In this document: piece by piece, positions 47,836 to 56,581 of the stretch
How the letters are laid out: each line of letters starts with the position of its first letter
How positions within the stretch are numbered: the first letter of the stretch is position 1
Assembly: GCF_003711105.1 (NCBI RefSeq)
Contig: NZ_CP023865.1
Coordinates: 5,357,001 to 5,421,000, forward strand
Source: Actinoplanes teichomyceticus ATCC 31121
GTDB lineage: Bacteria; Actinomycetota; Actinomycetes; Mycobacteriales; Micromonosporaceae
DNA: 64,000 nt
Reading direction: 5' to 3'
The notes under the pieces: generated by a model
The model's input: the letters and a program-made list of their open reading frames with translations, nothing else
The model's database searches: none
Told to the model about the DNA's origin: nothing
Made by a program: the position numbers and the translations under genes

Positions 47836-48647
47836 CCACCGCAGCGCTCGCCGAGGCGCCCCAGCTCGACACCCCGCGCGGCGGCTCGCTCGCGGCGCTG
47901 ATCCGGCACAGCGCCGCGCTGGCCAAACGCAGCCTGATCAAGACCATGCGTACCCCGGAGGCCCTGCTCGACGTCACCCTGCAGCCGGTCATCTTCCTGC
48001 TGATGTTCACCTATCTGTTCGGCGGCGCCATCGCCGGCAACCGGCACGACTATCTGCAGCTCCTGCTGCCGGGAATGCTCGGGCAGTCACTGGCGATGGG
48101 CGGCATCGCGCTGGGCCAGAACCTCAACGCCGACATCGAGAAGGGCGTCTTCGACCGGTTCCGCTCCCTGCCGGTGTCGCGCTCCGCGCCGCTGGTCGGC
48201 GCGGTGCTCGCCGACATCATCCGCTACCTCACCGTCTGCGTGGTGATGCTGACCTTCGGCACCATCATGGGCTTCCGGATCCAGACCGGCATCGTGCCCA
48301 CCGTCGCCGCGATCGCGCTGGCCATCGGGTTCGGCCTGTGCTTCGGCTGGATCTCGGTCTGGGTCGGCATGCTGGTCCGCACCCCGGGCGCCGTGCAGGG
48401 CCTGATGTTCCTGCTGGTCTTCCCGCTGTCGTTCGGCAGCGACGTGTTCGCCCCGACCGACACCCTGCCCGGCTGGCTACAGGCGTTCGTGCACGTCAAC
48501 CCGATCACCCCGATCGTCGCGGCGACGCGCGGCCTGCTGCTCGGCGGCCCGGTCGCCCAGCACCTGACGGTCACCCTGATCTGGATGGCCGGCCTGCTGG
48601 TGGTGTTCGTGCCGCTGGCGCTGCGCGCCTACAGCAAGCGCACCTAG
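47832..48647 (+). CDS. ABC-2 type membrane subunit, DrrB type
   Basis: 271 residues with six membrane helices. Family features: TMRTPEALLDVTLQPVIF, LLPGMLGQSLAMGGIALGQN, FDRFRSLPVSRSAPLVG and VNPITPIVAATRGLLLGG. Works with the DrrA-type ATPase to export a hydrophobic drug-like substrate; the substrate is unknown. Confidence 0.9.
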   Translation: MTTAALAEAPQLDTPRGGSLAALIRHSAALAKRSLIKTMRTPEALLDVTLQPVIFLLMFTYLFGGAIAGNRHDYLQLLLPGMLGQSLAMGGIALGQNLNADIEKGVFDRFRSLPVSRSAPLVGAVLADIIRYLTVCVVMLTFGTIMGFRIQTGIVPTVAAIALAIGFGLCFGWISVWVGMLVRTPGAVQGLMFLLVFPLSFGSDVFAPTDTLPGWLQAFVHVNPITPIVAATRGLLLGGPVAQHLTVTLIWMAGLLVVFVPLALRAYSKRT

Positions 48648-48701
48648 CGTCCCGGCCGACGCGAACGGCCAAGTCAGCCCGGACGTCGCGACGGGCATGC
48701 T

Positions 48702-48740
48702 TGCCGGAAACCGGCACCGCGCCGATCCGGTCACGACCGG
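48702..48740. terminator. Two short hairpins between convergent host genes
   Basis: TGCCGGAAACCGGCA and CCGGTCACGACCGG are compact stems in the 210-bp gap between DrrB and the MMPL gene. No T-runs. No gene seen in the gap. Confidence 0.5.
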
Positions 48741-48857
48741 TTGCCGATCGGTAGCGGGGCTCGGTGCGCCGGCCGGGCCCGGCTCAGCACGGCAGTCGTC
48801 GGCCTGGCGGATGCGGCACGGTCGGCCGCAGTCGCCGGGCCGCATCACCGGCGAGGG

Positions 48858-51008
48858 CTAACCGGGGATCAGGTGATCTCCCGCCGGCGCCGGTTCCGGG
48901 GCAAGGTGACGCTTGAGCTTCTCGCCTTCGATGTCGACGTCGGGCAGCACCCGGTCCAGCCGGCGTGGCAGCCACCACGCGGAGCGGCCGAGGAGCGTCA
49001 TGACGGCCGGTACGAGGATCATGCGGACGACAATGGCGTCGAACACGATCGCGATGCCGAGGCCGAACCCGATCGATTTGGTGATCGCCTCGGGGGCGAG
49101 CATGAATCCGAAGAACACGCTCATCATGATCAGCGCCGCGGCGGTGACGATGCGGGCGCCGTGGGTGAAGCCGCTGATGACCGCGTCGGTGGGTGCGGCG
49201 CCGTGCACGAAGTCCTCGCGCATCCGGGTCACCAGGAACACCTGGTAGTCCATCGCCAGGCCGAACACGATACCGATCAGCAGAATCGGCAGGAAGCTGA
49301 TGATCGGGCCGGTCTGGTCGACGGCGAACAGATCCGTCAGCCAGCCCCATTGGAAGACCGCGACCAGCGCGCCGAAGGTGGCGGCCACCGACAGCAGGAA
49401 TCCGAGTGTCGCTTTCAGCGGCACGAGCAGGGAGCGGAACACCAGGACGAGCAGAACGAACGCGAGACCGACGATCAGGATCAGATACGGCAGCAGCGCG
49501 TCGGCGAGTTTCTCGCTGACGTCGAGGTTGAGTGCCGTGGTGCCGGTGACGCCGAGGATCCCGTCGAGGTCGCGGACCGTGTGCACGAGGGTCTCGGTGG
49601 CGGGTGCGTCCGGAGCGCTCCTGGGGATGACGGTGAGTACCGCGGTGTCACCGGCGTGGTTGACGACTGGCGGGGTGACCACGGCGACGTCGTCGATGGC
49701 CTGGATGAGCCGGACGGCGGGTTTGGCGGCGGGGCCGTCGACGACCACGGTGAGCGGGCCGTTGAAACCGGGACCGAAGCCGTCGGCGAGCAGGTCGTAT
49801 GCCTTGCGCTGGGTGCTGTCGGGCGACGCGCCGCCCTCGGTCGGCAGGCCGAGGCGCAGATCGAACGCGGGGATCGCGATGACACCGAGGCCGATGGCGC
49901 CGGCGAGCACGGCGATGACCGGGCGGCGGACGATGGCGCCGATCCAGCGGCTGCTCAGGGTCGTTCCGGCGGTGTGGGTGCGGGTCTTGCCCGGCCTGAT
50001 CCGGTGGCCGGCGAAGCCGAGCATGGCCGGCAGCAGTGTCAACGCGATGACCACGGCCACGGCGACCGTGCCGGCGGCGGCCAAGCCCATCTCGGTGAGG
50101 AACGGGATGTCCACCACGGTGAGGCCGGCCAGAGCGATGATGACGGTCAGGCCCGCGAAGACGACGGCGTTGCCGGCGGTGCCCGCGGCGCGGCCGGCAG
50201 CCTCGGGCCGGTCGTGGCCGGCGGCGAGCTCGGAGCGGTAGCGCGAGACGATGAACAGGGCGTAGTCGATCGCCACCGCCAGCCCGAGCATGGTGGCCAG
50301 CGTGGACGTGGTCGCCGAGAGGTCGCCGAAGTGGGTGGCGATGCCGATGCCGGCGACACCGGTACCGACGCCGGCGAACGCGGTCAGCAGGGGCAGCCCG
50401 GCGGCGATCAGCGAACCCAGCGTCATCAGCAGGACGATCGCGGCGACGAGCAGCCCGATGATCTCGCCGAGCGGCACGTGCTCCTCCTGGGGCGCGATGC
50501 TGCCGCTGATCTCGACGGTCAGGCCGGCGTCACGAGCCGTTCGTACGGCGCTGTCGACACCGTCGCGGGCGGCCTGGCTCAGGTCGGGTGCCGCCACGGT
50601 CCAGGCGGCCTGGGTGTATCCGACCGTGGCATCGGGGTTGAGGGTCTGGGACCGGTAGGGGTCGGTGACCGAGGCGATCTGTGGTGCGGCGCTGAGTGCG
50701 GCGATCATCTTCCGTACCGCCGTCCTGCTCCCGGCCGAGGTCAGCGTCTGTCCATCCGGCGCGGCGAACACCAGCCGCGCCGACGCCGTCGATGCCGGCG
50801 TCTGGCCCGCGGCCTGCGGGAAGCGCTGTGCGAGCAGGTCGGTGGTCTGCATGGCGGGGATGCCGGGGATGGTCAACGTCGACGAGTACGGCCTCTGCAG
50901 GGCGGCCATGCCGGCGATGGCGGCGACGAGGAGGGTCAGCCAGGCAAGCGCCACCGCCCGGCGGCGACGGAACGAGAACCGGCCGAGCCGGTAGAGCAGG
51001 GTAGCCAT
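48858..51008 (-). CDS. MMPL/RND-family exporter
   Basis: 716 residues. Twelve predicted membrane helices in two halves, each with a large outer domain. Recognisable segments: RLGRFSFRRRRAVALAWLTL at the start, GLAVAIDYALFIVSRYRSEL and GIVFGLAMDYQVFLVTRMRE (the paired Asp-Tyr proton-relay motifs), and VVRMILVPAVMTLLGRSAWW at the end. Exports lipids or antimicrobial compounds using the proton gradient. The divergent two-component pair likely controls it. Confidence 0.9.
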   Translation of the reverse strand: MATLLYRLGRFSFRRRRAVALAWLTLLVAAIAGMAALQRPYSSTLTIPGIPAMQTTDLLAQRFPQAAGQTPASTASARLVFAAPDGQTLTSAGSRTAVRKMIAALSAAPQIASVTDPYRSQTLNPDATVGYTQAAWTVAAPDLSQAARDGVDSAVRTARDAGLTVEISGSIAPQEEHVPLGEIIGLLVAAIVLLMTLGSLIAAGLPLLTAFAGVGTGVAGIGIATHFGDLSATTSTLATMLGLAVAIDYALFIVSRYRSELAAGHDRPEAAGRAAGTAGNAVVFAGLTVIIALAGLTVVDIPFLTEMGLAAAGTVAVAVVIALTLLPAMLGFAGHRIRPGKTRTHTAGTTLSSRWIGAIVRRPVIAVLAGAIGLGVIAIPAFDLRLGLPTEGGASPDSTQRKAYDLLADGFGPGFNGPLTVVVDGPAAKPAVRLIQAIDDVAVVTPPVVNHAGDTAVLTVIPRSAPDAPATETLVHTVRDLDGILGVTGTTALNLDVSEKLADALLPYLILIVGLAFVLLVLVFRSLLVPLKATLGFLLSVAATFGALVAVFQWGWLTDLFAVDQTGPIISFLPILLIGIVFGLAMDYQVFLVTRMREDFVHGAAPTDAVISGFTHGARIVTAAALIMMSVFFGFMLAPEAITKSIGFGLGIAIVFDAIVVRMILVPAVMTLLGRSAWWLPRRLDRVLPDVDIEGEKLKRHLAPEPAPAGDHLIPG

Positions 51009-51064
51009 GCGGTGATCTCCTGATCGGATGGGGACACCCCACGATCTCGTCGATCAGGCCGGAG

Positions 51065-51144
51065 ATCGTCGTCCGGCCGCAGACGGCGGTTACTGCGAAC
51101 GCAGTAACCGCACCCCGCGACCGGTACTGCGCCCGGACGACGAT
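51065..51144. promoter_or_regulatory. Nested inverted repeats between MMPL and two-component genes
   Basis: Inner repeat: GCGGTTACTGCG, AA, CGCAGTAACCGC (51086-51111), perfect 12+12 bp. Outer repeat: ATCGTCGTCCGG (51065-51076) and CCGGACGACGAT (51133-51144), also perfect. A further half-site GGTACTGCG follows at 51123. TACGGT (51164-51169) lies 6 nt before the GTG of the kinase gene. Probable binding sites for the adjacent response regulator, or for an unseen repressor. Confidence 0.72.
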
Positions 51145-51175
51145 GTGAGGCTCGCGCGCCGCCTACGGTGATCAG

Positions 51176-52318
51176 GTGAGAACAACAGGCCTCCGGCGCA
51201 GCAAGCTTCTGCACCTCGTTCTCGCCGGCGGTGTCGTGGTGTTCGCCATGGTCAATGAGCGACAGTTCGGGGACGCCCATGCGGTCGCCGTCGCGGTCTG
51301 CGGAGTCGGTGTCGTGCTGGCGCGCCTGCGGTGGCCGGCGCCGGCGTTGGGCGCCGGCACCGCTGCGACCGCCGTGACGATGGTGGCCGAGCCCCTGTCA
51401 CCGACATTCGTGCTCCTGCTCGGCCTGCTGATGTACAACGCGACGCTGCACACCACCCATCGCCGGTCCTGGCTGTACTCCATCGGGGTCTACACGCTGC
51501 TGCTCGCAGTGGGTTTGATCGCGCACCCTGATCTGTGGTGGAACGCCACCAGCGTGTTCACTCTGTTCGCCTGGATCTGTGGCACCGGCGCCATCGGCGA
51601 CGCGATACGCAATCGCCGGGCACTGCTCACGGAGATGGCCGAACGGGTACGACAGGCCGAACTCACCCGCGATCAGGAAGTCCGCCGCCGGGTCATGGAC
51701 GAGCGGCTGCGCATCGCTCGCGAGCTGCATGACGTCGTCGCTCACCACATCGCCGTCATCAACGTGCAGGCCGGCGCCGCGGGGCATGTCATCGAGCAGC
51801 ATCCGGAACAGGCTGGTCCTGTGCTCGAGGTGATCCGGCATGCCTCCGACAACGTGCTCCGCGAGATCAGGTCGGTGGTCGGGGTGCTCCGCGATCCGGG
51901 TGACCCCGGCAACGCCGAACCCAGTCCCAGCCTGACCCGTCTGCCCGAGCTCGTGCAGGGGCTGACCGCGACCGGATTCCGCATCGACACGCACACCGAC
52001 GGCGACCCGGCCGAGTTGCCGGCGATCGTCGACCAGGCGGCCTACCGCATCGCCCAGGAAGCCCTCACCAACGCCCACCGATACGGTGACGGCCAGGCGG
52101 AACTCGTGCTCGCCTACACCGGCGAGCGTGTGACCGTCGAGGTGACCAACCGGCTGGGACGGCCCCGCCCGGGAGGCTCCGGGTTCGGATTGCTTGGCAT
52201 GCGCGAACGCGCCGCCGCCGTCGGGGGCAGCGTCAGCGCCGGACCGACCACCGATGGCCGGTTCCGCCTGCATGCCACCCTGCCCACCTCCTCCTACGAG
52301 CTGGAGAGCACGTCGTGA
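51176..52318 (+). CDS. NarL-type sensor histidine kinase
   Basis: 380 residues. An N-terminal membrane region with about five helices (residues 10-140), then a HisKA_3 dimerisation motif ARELHDVVAHHIAVINVQAG (His near 184) and a HATPase with AYRIAQEALTNAHRYGDG and GFGLLGMRERAAAVGG. It phosphorylates the response regulator downstream, with which it overlaps by GTGA. The GTG appears leaderless. Confidence 0.9.
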   Translation: MRTTGLRRSKLLHLVLAGGVVVFAMVNERQFGDAHAVAVAVCGVGVVLARLRWPAPALGAGTAATAVTMVAEPLSPTFVLLLGLLMYNATLHTTHRRSWLYSIGVYTLLLAVGLIAHPDLWWNATSVFTLFAWICGTGAIGDAIRNRRALLTEMAERVRQAELTRDQEVRRRVMDERLRIARELHDVVAHHIAVINVQAGAAGHVIEQHPEQAGPVLEVIRHASDNVLREIRSVVGVLRDPGDPGNAEPSPSLTRLPELVQGLTATGFRIDTHTDGDPAELPAIVDQAAYRIAQEALTNAHRYGDGQAELVLAYTGERVTVEVTNRLGRPRPGGSGFGLLGMRERAAAVGGSVSAGPTTDGRFRLHATLPTSSYELESTS

Positions 52319-52998
52319 CCATCCGAGTCCTGCTCGCCGACGACCAGGCGCTGATCCGCGCCGGCTTCAAGATGATCATCGACGCGGAACCGGGAATGCA
52401 GGTGGTCGCCGAAGCCGCTGACGGCCGCGAAGCCGTCGACCTGGCCCGCAGCCGGCGCGCCGATGTGATCCTCATGGACATCCGCATGCCGGTCATGGAC
52501 GGTCTGGAAGCAACCCGGCGCATCTGTGCCGACGAATCCCTGGCCGGCGTCCGCGTCCTGATCGTCACCACCTTCGAGGACGACGACAACGTCGTACTGG
52601 CCCTGCAGGCCGGAGCCAGCGGCTTCGTCGGCAAGAACGTGGCGCCCATCGACCTGCTCGCCGCCATCCGTCTCGTCGCCACGGGCGAGGCGCTGCTCTC
52701 TCCCGCCGCCACCCGCGGGCTGATCGGCCGATTCCTGCGGAGTCTGCACCCGCAAACGACACGAACCACCGAGACGCTCGACGTGCTCACCGAACGGGAA
52801 CGGGAAATACTGATCCTGGTGGCACACGGCCTGTCGAACGAGGAGATCGGCGCCCGGCTCTTCCTGTCCCCACTGACCGCCAAGACCCACATCAACCGCG
52901 CCATGACGAAACTGCACGCGCGCGACCGCGCACAGCTGGTGGTCCTTGCCTATCAGAGCGGCCTGGTGAGCCCGGGCGACGTACTGCCCGAAGGCTAG
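52315..52998 (+). CDS. NarL/LuxR-type response regulator
   Basis: 227 residues. Receiver domain with Asp9-Asp10, phospho-acceptor Asp55 in VILMDIRMP, Thr in VTTFEDDD and Lys near 106; C-terminal LuxR HTH (LTEREREILILVAHGLSNEE, SPLTAKTHINRAMTKLHARD). Likely binds the inverted repeats upstream of the kinase and controls the exporter. Confidence 0.92.
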   Translation: MTIRVLLADDQALIRAGFKMIIDAEPGMQVVAEAADGREAVDLARSRRADVILMDIRMPVMDGLEATRRICADESLAGVRVLIVTTFEDDDNVVLALQAGASGFVGKNVAPIDLLAAIRLVATGEALLSPAATRGLIGRFLRSLHPQTTRTTETLDVLTEREREILILVAHGLSNEEIGARLFLSPLTAKTHINRAMTKLHARDRAQLVVLAYQSGLVSPGDVLPEG

Positions 52999-52999
52999 G

Positions 53000-55900
53000 C
53001 TAGGCGTCCAGGACGTGATGCAGCCGGCCCGGGTCCACCCGGGCCAGCGCCGTACCCGCGTCCAGGCCCCAGCCCGCCGCGTACGCCTCGGCGAACCCGT
53101 CCTCGCCCAGCGCCGCCCGGTTGCGCCGGGTCAGCTCGGCCACCTGCAACTCGGTCGGATCGTGCGCGCCACGCAGCCGGGCCGCCGCGCCCAGCAGCTG
53201 CGCCGACTCCCGCGGCCGGCCCAGCAGGTCCGCCAGCCCGGCCGCCCCCACCGCCACCAGCGACAGGATCGGCATGTCGCGGGTCTCCTGCGCCGCCGCA
53301 TACGCCCGCACCAGCGCCTGCCCGGCCCGCACCGGATCACCCCGGCGGATCGCCACCGACGCCCGCACCCCCTCGACGATCACGGTGCCGTGGTCGCCGT
53401 TCATGAACTGCGCACCGTCGGCAGACATCCGCGAACCGGCCTGCTCGATCAGCTCCTCGGCCCGGTCCAGCTCGCCGAGCTTGACCAGCATCCCCGCCTC
53501 CAGGGCGTCGATCAGCAGCCGCATCTGCGGGAACGTGGACCGCTCGGCCCACGCCCGGGCGACCCGCATCGCGGCGCGCGCCTCGTCCAGCTCGCCGCGG
53601 CGCAGATGCAGGTCGGCCCGGCGCAGGTCGATGAAGATCTCGTCGCCCAGGTCCAGCGAGCCGAACTCGCCCGCCAGCGCCTTCGCCGTGTGCAGGTCGG
53701 CGAGCGCGCCGTCCAGATCACCCTCGTACTGCCGCAGCAGCGCCCGCAACGGCAGCGCGGTCGCCTGCCCCCAGCGGTCGCCGGCCGACCGGAAGCCGGC
53801 CAGCGCGCCCGCCACATCCGCGCGCACCTGCGCGATGTCGCCGTTGTTCTCCGCCACCTGCGCCCGGAACAGCCGCGCCAGCGCGGCCGCCCACCGGTCC
53901 GGACCGGCCACCAGCTGGTCCATCCGGGCCAGGGCGGCATCCGGCTCGTCGGCCATGTAGAGCACCACCGCCGACAGCGCGCCCACCATGCCCGGCAGCC
54001 GCGGGTGCGCGATCAGCCGCTCGGCCAGGTCGCGCATCCGCTGCCGCCGCTGTTCCGGGTTCTCCGGCGCGACCAGGTGATCCGAGCTGACCCGGTTGAG
54101 CATCAGCACCGCCTCGGCGCAGTCACGGATCAGCCGGTGGCCCTCCCCCGGCACCCGCAGCGCCTCGTTCAGCCAGAACGCGGCATCCACGTGCCGGCCG
54201 AACATCTGCCAGTACCAGCACAGATTCATCGCCAGCCGCAGCGCGCCGCCGGCGTCCCCGGCATCGCACAGGTGGCGCAGCGCGGCGAGCGCGTTGTCGT
54301 ACTCGGCGCGCAGCACCCGCAGCGCGTCCAGCTGCTCGGCGCTGCGCAGCCGCGGATCGTGCTCGGCGACCAGGCCGGCCAGATGCTTCGCGGCCAGCCC
54401 GCGGACAGCGGTGAGCGTGCCCTGCCCGGCCAGCCGGTGGATGCCGTACTCGCGCAGCGTCTCCAGCATCCGGTAGCGCCCGCCGTCAGCGGCCAGCTGC
54501 AGCATCGACTTGTCGACCAGCGCGGCCAGCAGATCCGGGATCCGCGCGGCCGGCACCCGCGCGTCGGCGCACACCGCGGTCGCCGAAACGACCGTGACCC
54601 CGGCCGGCAGCACCGAGACCCGCTCGGCGAGCGCCCGCTCGTCGTCAGCCAGCAGATCCCAGCTCCAGGCGATCACCGCGCGCAGCGTCCGATGCCGTGG
54701 CAGGGCCGTCCGGCTGCCCGTGGTCAGCAGCCGGAACCGGTCGTCCAGCCCGTTCGCCAGCTCCCGCAGGCCGAGCGTACGCAGCCGGGCGGCGGCCAGC
54801 TCCAGGGCGAGCGGCAACCCGTCCAGGCGCCGCACCACCTGCACCACGTCGGCCACGGTCGACACGTCCACCACGAACCCGGGCAGCACCGCGGCGGCCC
54901 GCTCGGCGAACAGGCGCACCGCCGGGGCCGCCAGCGCCTCGTCCAGATCGGCCCGCTCCGGCACCCCGAGCGGCCCCAGCGGCACCAGCGCCTCGCCGTC
55001 CACCGCCAGCGGCTCCCGGCTGGTCGCCAGGATCCGCAGCGCCGGGCACCGCACCAGCAACGCGGTGGCCAGATGCGCCACCGCGTCGATCAGGTGCTCG
55101 CAGTTGTCCACGACGAACAGGCACTGCCGGCCGGCGAACTGATCCACCAGCACGTCCACGTCGCTGCGCCCCTCCAGCCGCAGCGACTGCTCGAAGATCG
55201 CCGCGGCGCGCAGCCCGGTCGCGGTCAGCACCGCCGCCGGCAGCTCGGCCGGCGCGGTCACCGAGGCCAGATCGATCAGCCAGACACCGTCGCGGTAGTC
55301 CCCGCGGCGCTGCCGCGCCGCCTGCGTGGCCAGCCGGGTCTTGCCGGCGCCACCCGGCCCGAGCACGGTGATCAGCCGCCCGGCGGCGAGCAGGCCGGCG
55401 ATCCGGTCCAGATCCGCCTCCCGGCCGATGAAGCTGGTCAGCGGCTCCGGCAGGTTGCTCGGCGCCGGGCACGCCCGCTCCGGCGGGCCCAGCTGCGGTA
55501 CGCCCGGGCGGCCGGTGGCGGCCGGGCCCGGCACGGCGGCGTCCCCGCCGGTGGCCGGTCGGGGGCCGCGGTCCCCGCCGGTGGCCGGGCCCGCCGTCGC
55601 GGCGCCGGATGCGGTCGCCGGCGGGCTCACGGGCGCTCCCGGGCCACCGCCGCCCGCCGGCCGGCCCGGGACGTCCGTGCCGCGCAGCAGGCGCAGGTGC
55701 CGTTCCCGCAGCGCCGCGCCGGGATCCGCGCCGAGCCGGTCGGCGACGTCGGCGCGCACCCGCTCGTACAGCGCCAGGGCGTCGGCCTGCCGACCCTGCA
55801 CGGTCAGCGCGTCCATCAGCAGCGCCACCACCCGCTCGTCGAACGGGGGCTCCTCCAGCAGCCGGGTCAGCCGCGCCTCGGCCGCCTCGCACCGCCCCAG

Positions 55901-56428
55901 CAGCAGGTCCGCCTCGGCCAGATCGGCCAGCGCGGCGGTGACCGCCCGGCCCAGCCGCACGCCGGTCGCCTCGGCGACCACGCCGACCTCGGGCGCCACC
56001 GGCCCGCGCACCAGGCCGACCGCCTCATCCAGCAGCCCGGCCGCCGCCCCCGCGTCCCCGGCCCGCAGCCGCTGCCGGCCGCGCACGGCCAGCCGCTCGA
56101 AGCGGACCACGTCCACGTCGTCGCCGGCCACCGCGAGGCGGTAGCCGCTCTCGTCCTGGGTCACCGTGTCGGCGTCGCCGAGCACCCGGCGCAGCCGCGA
56201 CACCAGCGACTGCAGCGCGTTCGCCGGGTCGGCCGGGCGCTCCAGCGGCCACAGCGCGTCCACCAGCGTCCCGGCGGCGACCGGCCGCCCGGCGGCCAGC
56301 GCCAGCCGCACGAGCAGCCCGCGCAGCCGGGCCCCGGGCACCGCCAGGCCGGCGTCCCCGCGGCTGACCCGCAACGCCCCGAACAGCTCGACCCGCAACC
56401 GGCCGGCACGCTCCCCGTGCTCGCTCAC
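53000..56428 (-). CDS. AfsR/SARP-type regulator with ATPase and TPR region
   Basis: 1,142 residues. OmpR-like DNA-binding domain (about 10-95: ELFGALRVSRGDAGLAVPG, LWPLERPADPANALQSLVSR), BTAD helical domain (100-245), a Gly/Pro/Ala linker, an NB-ARC-like ATPase with GPGGAGKTRL (near 355) and FVVDNCEHL (near 437), then a helical repeat region to the end. Such proteins switch on secondary metabolite or stress genes. GTG start. It converges on the response regulator with a single base between stops. The antisense open frame is a codon-bias artefact. Confidence 0.88.
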   Translation of the reverse strand: MSEHGERAGRLRVELFGALRVSRGDAGLAVPGARLRGLLVRLALAAGRPVAAGTLVDALWPLERPADPANALQSLVSRLRRVLGDADTVTQDESGYRLAVAGDDVDVVRFERLAVRGRQRLRAGDAGAAAGLLDEAVGLVRGPVAPEVGVVAEATGVRLGRAVTAALADLAEADLLLGRCEAAEARLTRLLEEPPFDERVVALLMDALTVQGRQADALALYERVRADVADRLGADPGAALRERHLRLLRGTDVPGRPAGGGGPGAPVSPPATASGAATAGPATGGDRGPRPATGGDAAVPGPAATGRPGVPQLGPPERACPAPSNLPEPLTSFIGREADLDRIAGLLAAGRLITVLGPGGAGKTRLATQAARQRRGDYRDGVWLIDLASVTAPAELPAAVLTATGLRAAAIFEQSLRLEGRSDVDVLVDQFAGRQCLFVVDNCEHLIDAVAHLATALLVRCPALRILATSREPLAVDGEALVPLGPLGVPERADLDEALAAPAVRLFAERAAAVLPGFVVDVSTVADVVQVVRRLDGLPLALELAAARLRTLGLRELANGLDDRFRLLTTGSRTALPRHRTLRAVIAWSWDLLADDERALAERVSVLPAGVTVVSATAVCADARVPAARIPDLLAALVDKSMLQLAADGGRYRMLETLREYGIHRLAGQGTLTAVRGLAAKHLAGLVAEHDPRLRSAEQLDALRVLRAEYDNALAALRHLCDAGDAGGALRLAMNLCWYWQMFGRHVDAAFWLNEALRVPGEGHRLIRDCAEAVLMLNRVSSDHLVAPENPEQRRQRMRDLAERLIAHPRLPGMVGALSAVVLYMADEPDAALARMDQLVAGPDRWAAALARLFRAQVAENNGDIAQVRADVAGALAGFRSAGDRWGQATALPLRALLRQYEGDLDGALADLHTAKALAGEFGSLDLGDEIFIDLRRADLHLRRGELDEARAAMRVARAWAERSTFPQMRLLIDALEAGMLVKLGELDRAEELIEQAGSRMSADGAQFMNGDHGTVIVEGVRASVAIRRGDPVRAGQALVRAYAAAQETRDMPILSLVAVGAAGLADLLGRPRESAQLLGAAARLRGAHDPTELQVAELTRRNRAALGEDGFAEAYAAGWGLDAGTALARVDPGRLHHVLDA

Positions 56429-56581
56429 GGGTGCGATCCTCTCGCGCGGGCGCGGCCCGTACCAAACCGGTTGTCCGGGCCCCGCGCTGGGCGGCCGAAC
56501 GGCAGGGCGCCGCCCCGGCGTCGCCGTACCCGCCCGCGGATGTCACCCGGCGGCCACCTGACGTGGATAGCGTGCCCCGCC

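Noticed and set aside
53015..56581. A huge plus-strand open frame antisense to the AfsR-like regulator, running into the phospholipase gene
   Set aside because: The minus-strand reading gives clear domains and motifs; the plus frame is Arg/Gln/Pro-rich with no motifs, the usual GC-rich shadow. Only the part from 56582 is real.
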